Shown here: positions 56,501 through 64,000 of the stretch, in pieces
How the letters are laid out: each line of letters opens with the position of its first letter
Numbering within the stretch: position 1 is the stretch's first letter
Source: Rhynchopus euleeides
Taxonomy: Eukaryota; Euglenozoa; Diplonemea; Diplonemida; Diplonemidae
Direction: 5' to 3'
DNA: 64,000 bases
Assembly: GCA_963210315.1 (NCBI GenBank)
Contig: OY723259.1
Span: 992,001 to 1,056,000, forward strand
Made by a program: the position numbers and the translations under genes
The notes under the pieces: model-generated
The model's input: only the letters and a program-made list of their open reading frames with translations
Database searches by the model: none
Told to the model about the DNA's origin: nothing

Positions 56501-57403
56501 TCAGACGTGGATGTCATTCTCCTTTGCCTCGTACGGCTCGTTCGTGTTGCCGTGGCCCTCGCCCGCGCCAGCCTTGCGCAGGCACACGGCCCACACCAGC
56601 CCCCCCACAAGCAGAGCCGCGAGGGAGATGCACCCAATCACAATGGAGGCAATGGCGCCGCCCGACAGGTCGTCGTCCGCAACAGACCGGGGCACCGCAG
56701 TGGCCGGCACGGCGCACACCAACAGGTCCTTGCCGGCGACGGTGCGGCGCGACACGGAGTAGCCCACCTCACACTCCAGCGCCACGCAGCGGCCGTCGTA
56801 TGCCACGACCGTGCTGACCGCGTGGGGATCGCACACCGCCAGCCCGGATGCCGTCTGCGACGCGCGCACCTTCACCACCACATCGTCTGTGGAAAACACC
56901 TTCGTGAAGGCAGACATCGCCACCACAGACTCACGCAGGGCAGCCGTCACGTTGGCCACCGACGCGGCCAGGTCCGCTGTCGGAGACTCCACCTGCACGA
57001 TGAGCGTCACAGACCCGCACACGCCCAGCACCGAGGGGTTGGCAGTCCGCGCGGCAGCGACACGCTGCTTTGCGTCGGCAACGAGCGCGTCCACCCGCGC
57101 ACGCTCGCACGCCACGTCTGGCAGCTCCACGACAAGGTTGACGGGCGCGGTTGCGCGTGTGACCGCCCCTGACGGCCCCACCTGGCACAGGTCGCCGCTG
57201 TGCGTCGAGCACATGCACACCTTAGACGACGGCGAGCATGCCGCCCCCGCATCGCCCGCCCAGCGGCAGTCCGCATCCTCCGTGCAGTACTCCACAGACA
57301 CCGGCGCATCCACGGGGGCCGCGCTCAGCTCGTCCGCCGCACGCGCCAGAGAGAGGCAGCACGCGGCAGCAACAGCGAGCAGGGGGAGCTGTGCCGAGGG
57401 CAT
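56501..57403 (-). CDS. Gene B, copy 9: EGF-like type I membrane protein, intact
   Basis: 300 residues identical to copy 1; same start choice. Confidence 0.72.
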   Translation of the reverse strand: MPSAQLPLLAVAAACCLSLARAADELSAAPVDAPVSVEYCTEDADCRWAGDAGAACSPSSKVCMCSTHSGDLCQVGPSGAVTRATAPVNLVVELPDVACERARVDALVADAKQRVAAARTANPSVLGVCGSVTLIVQVESPTADLAASVANVTAALRESVVAMSAFTKVFSTDDVVVKVRASQTASGLAVCDPHAVSTVVAYDGRCVALECEVGYSVSRRTVAGKDLLVCAVPATAVPRSVADDDLSGGAIASIVIGCISLAALLVGGLVWAVCLRKAGAGEGHGNTNEPYEAKENDIHV

Positions 57404-59316
57404 CGTGTGGGGGTGTGTTGTTTGCTGTGCTGGTTGCGGGGCAAACGTAATCTGCATTGTGCGGTGTGGTGAGATGTGTGTGTGTGTGTGGAGTGTGCGT
57501 GTTTGTGTACAATGTGCGTGGAATGGTTCCGCACAGAACAAGCCGATATCAAAAGGGAATCGCGCCGCTTCTGTATATCACCCACTATCACAACCTTAAC
57601 AACTCGGGGGGTGGGATGGGATGGGGTGGGGCGCCGTGTCGTCTTGCATGGGTTCTGATCATCGTTCCTCGCACTTGAAATTGAAAGCCAACTGGAAGCA
57701 GCATACAGGTGTGTGCCGGGCCGGTGGGGCTGTGACCCCCCACACCCACATGCCACACAGCAGGATACAGCCGCAGAGGCTGCCGCGCCCAAGAGCAATT
57801 GCGTCCCGTTAACGCGGCAGCCCCGCAACGCCGTGTGGCGTCTGCGGTCTGGTTAATCCCATCTGGTCCGGCATGGGGGGGAAGGGGGGTTCCCGTGCAC
57901 GTGCACGCGCATCGCATCTCCTACTGCGGCTTGCCGAGAGCCTTGTGTCCCAGCAGCGCCGAGTGGAGGCACATGGTGCGCATGAAGATGGGAGGGGATA
58001 TGCTGTGCTATGCAAAGGGAAAGGGATCGGGAAGGAAGGGTTTCATGGCTATAAACGTGAGTGGGGAAGAGACCCCGCCGACCTTCCTCCCATCACATCA
58101 CATCAGGGCTGCCTCCACAAACATGGCGGCAGCAAAGGGGGTGTGGCAGTGCACACAACGCCCTGCCCACAGCGTCACTCCTGGAGTGTGGCTAGTACTA
58201 AATGTGACTCACAGCAATGATGCCAACAACGCGACTGACGCGTCGCCATTCGTGTTGCTGGGGAATTGCCATGCACTCCGTCACACCGGCAGCCATATCC
58301 AATATACACACTGTGACCCGGGCGTTGTGCGAGAAGAAGAAAAGAAGAAAAGAAGAAGAGGGTGTAGGGGTAGGGGTAGGGGGGAAGGAATATGATCACA
58401 TCATCACGAGACATGCGGGCCTTCTTGCAAAGATACCCACATCTCCCGAAAAGTGTGAAGGGAAGGAGACACCGACGGCGCCCAGCTGTGGCTGTTGTGT
58501 GCATTCTATCTGTTCTGCTGAGCCTGAGCCTGGCGCACAGCACCACAGCGCCCAGTCAAGCAGACAAACAGACGTACCCACAATATGCGAGCAAGGCAAA
58601 ACAAAGCAAAGCAAAGCAAACGCCACCGGTATCGGTATTGAGCTTTTTGGAATTGGGATCGGCATCAGCCAAAAAAATCGTCACATCACAGTTCGTTAAA
58701 CTGTACACAACGAGCCGGCAGTGGTGCCCAAAGTGCACCACGCCCACGTCGCAACCACAAGGGCCAGCGCAGCAGCCCAGAAGTCACTCTGGCATATTGC
58801 GCATACCCCTGCCCCCTGCCCCCACCACTCTGCGCACCCGCCTCCCAGAGATGGGGCGGTGGGGGGGGTGGGCTATCATGCGATCTGGATTTTGAGATCT
58901 CACATTTTTTTTTCTTTGGGTTCTGTGGAGTTGCATTTGATGATGTATCTGCAACAGGGAAACAACGAAATGGGGGAAGGAAAAAAAGGCGAGCAACAGG
59001 GTATCTGTTGCGCACACCACGTGCCCCCTCCCCCTGTCTTTCCGGGTGGGTGATGCAGAAGCTGCAGCACCGCGTGGTTTGTGCACCCCCTGACGCCCCC
59101 CCTTTCCCATCCCCCCAAAAGAAAGAAAGGGAAGAAAGACAAGGTGCAAAATTAAAAAGGATGCACACTGGGTTGGGGGAAGAGGGAATCATTTGATATT
59201 TTTTGCGCTTCGGGCATGAAAGAAGCGGGGTACATCTGGTATGGGTACAGTAGCCCATGCAGACATCCAGAAATGTGCTGGATCATGTTGGATCATCGCC
59301 ACCCCGCTCCCTTTCC

Positions 59317-61245
59317 TCACGCGGTGCTGGCGTCGGCGTCGGCGACGGTGGCGCACACGTACGACGCAGCAAAACCCTCAGCGTTCACAGACCCGTCGCT
59401 GGTGAAGCGCACCACGGCAGGCCCCGACACACGCAGCGCCTCGACCGAACTGCGGCGCCCCGACTCGTGGAAGGTGCGCACCCACTTGTTGCCCCCGTCC
59501 GCCGGGGCCGTGTAGACCGAGACATAGTCGTAGTTGGCCTCGGTGTCGAACATGTCCCACGTCAGCACGAGCGACTGCCCTGCGGGGCACCCCTCGAGGC
59601 GCCAGCACTGGGCGTCGTTGTCCGCGTACGTCTGGTTCGCCCCGGGGTGCTCCAGGAAGGCGGCACCGTCGGCGCCCGCCAGCGGGGCTGCCTGCATCGC
59701 CCCGCCCTTGCACGCGCGCGGGTACTCCGGCAGGGGCAGCGGGATCGCCGCACGCCGGAACAGCTCGTTCACAATCTTCGTCTGCAGGTGCCCGTAGCGC
59801 GACGCCGCCGCGCTGGCCCACCGCCACGAGCTCGGCACGGCCTCCCCCTCGGCCCACTCGCCCGACATGCGCCACGCGTAGTACGGGCGCGGCTGCGCCT
59901 CCGGGGTCGGGGTCCACAGGAAGTCGGGGTGGCGGTTGTTGTACCACTCCCCGCCCACAATCTCACCCGCCTCGTCCAGCTCCAGGTCGTAGTAGTACTG
60001 CACTGTCGTCACGGAGTCGCTCTCCTTGCTGTTCTCCTCCGCCTGCGTCGGCTCCGTCTCCACGAGGTACTCCATCTCCATCCGCACCCCCACAATGTGC
60101 GTCGTCCGGCCGCTGCGGTACGCCGCAAACTTGTCCTCCGTGTGGTTCGCCAGCGGGATCATCGCCTCCTGCGGGGTCGCCGCCCGCCTGGACGTCTTCA
60201 CGTTGAAGTACACCAGCTTGTACGAGTGCACGGGCTGGTTCCACACCTCGTAGTCGAACGTGGCGTCAATGATCAGGCTCCTGTGGCTCACACCCAGCTG
60301 GTTTGCCACCGCGATGTGCAGCGTCCCCGGGTTCGTGTCGAAGCATTCCTGGTCCTTCACACGCCCGTTCGCCGCGTCCTTCTCCACGTCTGCCTCCTTC
60401 TTGTTGCACCGCCCCCCGATGAACCGGGTCGGGAACTGCACGTTCGCCCACAGCATCGTCCCGAGCGCCTTCACGTCTGCCGGGTACATGACCACCTCCT
60501 CCCCGCGCGCCCCCGCCACGCTGATGGTGCGCACCGGGCGCGGCAGCATGTACGCGGCGGGTGCCCACCCGTGGCACAGCCCCATCCACGTCTCCACCGA
60601 CCCGTTGTTGCGGTCCGCGTACACCTTCCCGCTGTTCCACGCGTGCCGGGTCAGGTACCCGTTCGTGTCCCCGACAATCAGGTCGTACTTCTCCGACGGC
60701 GACAGGTCGCTCGCCTTCTCCGTCGTGTTGTACGTCGCGACGGGGTGCTCCTGCGAGTACTCGTAGAAGTCGGACCACTTCCGCGGGCGCGTCGCCGCCA
60801 GCCCCTTGTCCCCGTAGCGCCACCCCGTCGACCCCCGGTACAGCGGCCAGTACGTGTCCGACCACGACTGCGTCGGCAGCGTGTACTCGCGCGGCACCTC
60901 CGCGTCCAGCCTCCACAGGTTCGTGATCACCGACGCCCCGCCGTCCACGAGGGCCGCCGCCTGCTCCTGAGATGCGCTGGCCGCCTGCGCCTGCCGCAAA
61001 ACGCTGCTCGCACGCAGCAGCTTCTCGCGCTGCTGCGCCTTCAGGGACACGTACTCCCCGGACTTCACCTGCTCGGGAGTGAAGGGGGACGTGGCACGGT
61101 GCGCCCCACGCCTGCGCACGGGCATCTCACCCATCACCTCCTGCGGGTGGTCCTGCAGCCGCTGCATGTAGTCGCTGATCTCCTGCTGCACTGTTGCCGC
61201 CGCGGGCACAGCCGCCCACATCAGCACTGCTGCGAGTGTGCGCAT
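59317..61245 (-). CDS. Gene A, copy 10: TGase_elicitor-CUB secreted protein, intact
   Basis: All 642 residues match copy 1; acceptor-like CAG at 61280-61279. Confidence 0.86.
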   Translation of the reverse strand: MRTLAAVLMWAAVPAAATVQQEISDYMQRLQDHPQEVMGEMPVRRRGAHRATSPFTPEQVKSGEYVSLKAQQREKLLRASSVLRQAQAASASQEQAAALVDGGASVITNLWRLDAEVPREYTLPTQSWSDTYWPLYRGSTGWRYGDKGLAATRPRKWSDFYEYSQEHPVATYNTTEKASDLSPSEKYDLIVGDTNGYLTRHAWNSGKVYADRNNGSVETWMGLCHGWAPAAYMLPRPVRTISVAGARGEEVVMYPADVKALGTMLWANVQFPTRFIGGRCNKKEADVEKDAANGRVKDQECFDTNPGTLHIAVANQLGVSHRSLIIDATFDYEVWNQPVHSYKLVYFNVKTSRRAATPQEAMIPLANHTEDKFAAYRSGRTTHIVGVRMEMEYLVETEPTQAEENSKESDSVTTVQYYYDLELDEAGEIVGGEWYNNRHPDFLWTPTPEAQPRPYYAWRMSGEWAEGEAVPSSWRWASAAASRYGHLQTKIVNELFRRAAIPLPLPEYPRACKGGAMQAAPLAGADGAAFLEHPGANQTYADNDAQCWRLEGCPAGQSLVLTWDMFDTEANYDYVSVYTAPADGGNKWVRTFHESGRRSSVEALRVSGPAVVRFTSDGSVNAEGFAASYVCATVADADASTA

Positions 61246-62932
61246 CTTGCCGTCACTCACAATATGGTATTAGTGAATCTGCGTGTGCACAGGGTGGTGG
61301 TTGTGGTTATGGTGGTGGTGGTGGTGGCGGCGAGGGCAGGCAGAGTTCAGACAACAAGTGCAACGGAGGAGGGGAGGGGAGGGGGGTGTGGCGACTGGCG
61401 ACTGGTGTTGACTGGTGTGACTGGCACACATCACGAGCGTGCGGTGCGCGGGCTTGGCGGTGGCGGTGGCGGTGGCGGTGGCAGTGGCGCTCCTGACCTG
61501 ACCTGACCCACCCCAACCACTTCTGTTCGGCGCACGAAAAAAGATGGTGGATGCGGTGAAAAACCCCTGCTGTCTGTTCAGAACCAGACTTTATTCTTCT
61601 GTCTCTGAACGATGAAAGGCTGTGGCACAGCAAAGGGGAAAACAAGCTTCTGGGGCAGGAGGCGGCAACCGCTGCTCTCCTGCCCCGCCCTTCTCGGGGG
61701 TTTCGTTCAACCACAATCATGCACCGTCGCCCGCATATCCGATCAGCCGCGCCCAGGAGCTGGGGCGCGGGGAGCATGCACCGCAATGCATGCAGCTGAA
61801 GGGGAAACGCGGCTGTGGTGCAGCCAGGCGGAGGCATTCAGAAAAAGGGCACAGACACACACGCACACGCAACAAAACACAACACAAGACAACACACACC
61901 GCAAAGAAAGCAAAGCCGGGCAAACAAAACCCACTGCTGTGGGGGGTTGTCTTTGCTGCCCAAAGCGCTGATCCGACTCCGCTATCTTTTCTGTGTGTGC
62001 GCGTCTGTGCGTGTATGGGTGTCCATACGTGTGCTGCCGACAGTATTGTTTCTCTACCGTGACCCGAGACAGGCTATAGCGTTGCTGTTGTGGTATAAAA
62101 GAACACGGCGGGCCAAGACACACCGGAGGGAGGCACCGGCACCGACAGCGCGGTGTCCCCCGCGCATGTGGCAACACCGTGGTATGTACTGCAAACCTAT
62201 AACGTGCCATGTTTGGGCCCTGGCTTCTGTGCCGGCATTCGGTTATCCCTCTCTCTTTCTGATTTTGTTTCTGGTTCTGGGTACACATATACAGTCACAT
62301 TTTCGAGCGTGTTTTGACTGTTTCATTTTTGGTGGGTGGGGTGGGGCGAGCAGCAAAAGACACCGTGTACTGGGTCGGGCGAACCTCGCAGCACCTGAGT
62401 CCAACAGATACTCTGCCAGAACCAGGCAGCTGGTGGCTGCTGTCCCGGGCTTCCTTCCGCCCCACCCTTCTTCACTCTGCACTCCCAAAGAGGGAGAACA
62501 CAGAGATAGAGACAGAGAGGGTGGGGGGGCGGAGAAGAGACCGCACACAGCCCCTGCGCTGCTTGGGATGATGCTACTGAAACTGGAAGTAGTAGAAGAA
62601 GAAGAAAGAAGAAGAAGAAGAAGACCAACTAGAATTAGAACTAGAAACGGGGCGGATAAGCAACCGCGACAGCGGCAAAGGGCAGAACCGCACACGACCA
62701 AGCCATGCTGTGCATGCGACTGGAGGGGGTGGAAGAGCGTGGCCACACAGGGTTAGCGCTGGCTGCGGCACACGCATTCACACCACACCGCCATCCAGTG
62801 GGATGGGGAGCGAGGGATAGGGGGGAAAGGGGGCACCGCTGCTGGCTGGCAGCAGCCTGGGGTACCCGAAATGAGAGAGGCGCAGAGATGGGCGAACCAC
62901 CAGCACGGAAAAGACAGCACCCACACTCACAC

Positions 62933-63835
62933 TCAGACGTGGATGTCATTCTCCTTTGCCTCGTACGGCTCGTTCGTGTTGCCGTGGCCCTCGCCCGCGC
63001 CAGCCTTGCGCAGGCACACGGCCCACACCAGCCCCCCCACAAGCAGAGCCGCGAGGGAGATGCACCCAATCACAATGGAGGCAATGGCGCCGCCCGACAG
63101 GTCGTCGTCCGCAACAGACCGGGGCACCGCAGTGGCCGGCACGGCGCACACCAACAGGTCCTTGCCGGCGACGGTGCGGCGCGACACGGAGTAGCCCACC
63201 TCACACTCCAGCGCCACGCAGCGGCCGTCGTATGCCACGACCGTGCTGACCGCGTGGGGATCGCACACCGCCAGCCCGGATGCCGTCTGCGACGCGCGCA
63301 CCTTCACCACCACATCGTCTGTGGAAAACACCTTCGTGAAGGCAGACATCGCCACCACAGACTCACGCAGGGCAGCCGTCACGTTGGCCACCGACGCGGC
63401 CAGGTCCGCTGTCGGAGACTCCACCTGCACGATGAGCGTCACAGACCCGCACACGCCCAGCACCGAGGGGTTGGCAGTCCGCGCGGCAGCGACACGCTGC
63501 TTTGCGTCGGCAACGAGCGCGTCCACCCGCGCACGCTCGCACGCCACGTCTGGCAGCTCCACGACAAGGTTGACGGGCGCGGTTGCGCGTGTGACCGCCC
63601 CTGACGGCCCCACCTGGCACAGGTCGCCGCTGTGCGTCGAGCACATGCACACCTTAGACGACGGCGAGCATGCCGCCCCCGCATCGCCCGCCCAGCGGCA
63701 GTCCGCATCCTCCGTGCAGTACTCCACAGACACCGGCGCATCCACGGGGGCCGCGCTCAGCTCGTCCGCCGCACGCGCCAGAGAGAGGCAGCACGCGGCA
63801 GCAACAGCGAGCAGGGGGAGCTGTGCCGAGGGCAT
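62933..63835 (-). CDS. Gene B, copy 10: EGF-like type I membrane protein, intact
   Basis: 300 residues identical to copy 1. It is the first gene of the window in transcription order; the next gene A upstream lies outside the window. Confidence 0.72.
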   Translation of the reverse strand: MPSAQLPLLAVAAACCLSLARAADELSAAPVDAPVSVEYCTEDADCRWAGDAGAACSPSSKVCMCSTHSGDLCQVGPSGAVTRATAPVNLVVELPDVACERARVDALVADAKQRVAAARTANPSVLGVCGSVTLIVQVESPTADLAASVANVTAALRESVVAMSAFTKVFSTDDVVVKVRASQTASGLAVCDPHAVSTVVAYDGRCVALECEVGYSVSRRTVAGKDLLVCAVPATAVPRSVADDDLSGGAIASIVIGCISLAALLVGGLVWAVCLRKAGAGEGHGNTNEPYEAKENDIHV

Positions 63836-64000
63836 CGTGTGGGGGTGTGTTGTTTGCTGTGCTGGTTGCGGGGCAAACGTAATCTGCATTGTGCGGTGTG
63901 GTGAGATGTGTGTGTGTGTGTGGAGTGTGCGTGTTTGTGTACAATGTGCGTGGAATGGTTCCGCACAGAACAAGCCGATATCAAAAGGGAATCGCGCCGC

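Larger units (their letters stand above)
51516..57947 (-). repeat. Array unit 9 (6432 bp)
   Basis: Three AAAGC copies (52171-52185), T at 52124; no difference seen from unit 8. The spacers at 54814-56500 and 57404-59316 hold no gene. Confidence 0.97.
1..64000 (-). repeat. Head-to-tail tandem array of a ~6.44-kb two-gene unit, at least ten copies
   Basis: The same sequence recurs with period 6442 (6432 in units 3, 8, 9 and 10; 6441 in unit 4). In the phase of base 1 the units begin at 1, 6443, 12885, 19317, 25758, 32200, 38642, 45084, 51516 and 57948; the last is cut by the window end. All copies are in the same orientation and no unrelated base lies between them. Overlapping translations on both strands are identical between units except at the few sites listed under each unit. 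The array enters and leaves the window mid-unit, so copy number is at least ten. Neither terminal repeats nor a transposase is seen, so this is gene amplification, not transposition. Confidence 0.98.
57948..64000 (-). repeat. Array unit 10 (partial, cut by the window end)
   Basis: Three AAAGC copies (58603-58617), T at 58556. Both genes are complete. The spacer at 61246-62932 holds no gene; the last 165 bases (63836-64000) are the leader and AG-free zone of gene B10. Confidence 0.97.

Noticed and set aside
1..64000. tRNA, rRNA, 5S or spliced-leader RNA genes in the spacers
   Set aside because: No tRNA-type internal promoter boxes and no leader-like exon with Sm site were found by eye; an ATTTTTGG at about 4387-4394 alone is not enough.
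1..64000. Mobile element or viral origin of the repeat
   Set aside because: No transposase, reverse transcriptase, integrase, terminal repeats or target-site duplications; the units abut head to tail.
1..64000. Array is purely an assembly duplication
   Set aside because: Units carry private and shared variants (units 2, 3, 4, 6, 7 and 8-10), which a simple copying artefact would not give; the exact copy number still depends on the reads.

Overview
This 64,000-base window is a single head-to-tail tandem array. A unit of about 6.44 kb (6442, 6441 or 6432 bases) recurs ten times with almost no variation and fills the window. The array runs off both ends, so ten copies is a minimum. Nothing that is not part of the unit is present: no flanking gene, RNA gene, mobile element or CRISPR.

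Each unit carries two intronless genes on the minus strand, read right to left as B then A. Gene A (642 aa) is a secreted protein: signal peptide, a transglutaminase of the oomycete GP42/TGase_elicitor family with candidate Cys224/His310/Asp327, then a C-terminal CUB domain. Gene B (300 aa) is a type I membrane protein: signal peptide, an EGF-like six-cysteine module, a cysteine-containing ectodomain I do not recognise, one membrane segment and a 25-residue tail. Both products enter the secretory pathway. Their fixed pairing suggests a common surface or extracellular role, but no interaction can be read from the sequence. Nineteen of the twenty genes are intact; gene A of unit 6 has a 2-base deletion that replaces the CUB domain.

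More than half of each unit is spacer: about 1.69 kb between B and A, and about 1.92 kb between A and the next B. The spacers hold purine/pyrimidine tracts, G-runs, CA/TG and other simple repeats, a hairpin cluster with an AATAAA in a loop, and, just upstream of each gene, a 114-nt stretch without AG ending in a CAG. That last pattern looks like a trans-splice acceptor. It places the A start at the internal ATG after a GTG, and the B start at the ATG that begins the signal peptide.

Organism (inference): a eukaryote, best fitting Euglenozoa (kinetoplastid or diplonemid). Reasons are same-strand tandem intronless genes, very GC-rich coding sequence, minus-strand polypyrimidine tracts and acceptor-like AG-free zones. 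No spliced-leader RNA gene is visible, so other protists with tandem arrays (for example dinoflagellates) are not excluded.

Variation between units is tiny: a length polymorphism of an AAAGC repeat (5 or 3 copies), five substitution sites that are all G:C/T:A transversions, one T-run change, and two 2-base indels in unit 6. All but the unit 6 frameshift lie in spacers. The combinations of two neighbouring variants show exchange between units.
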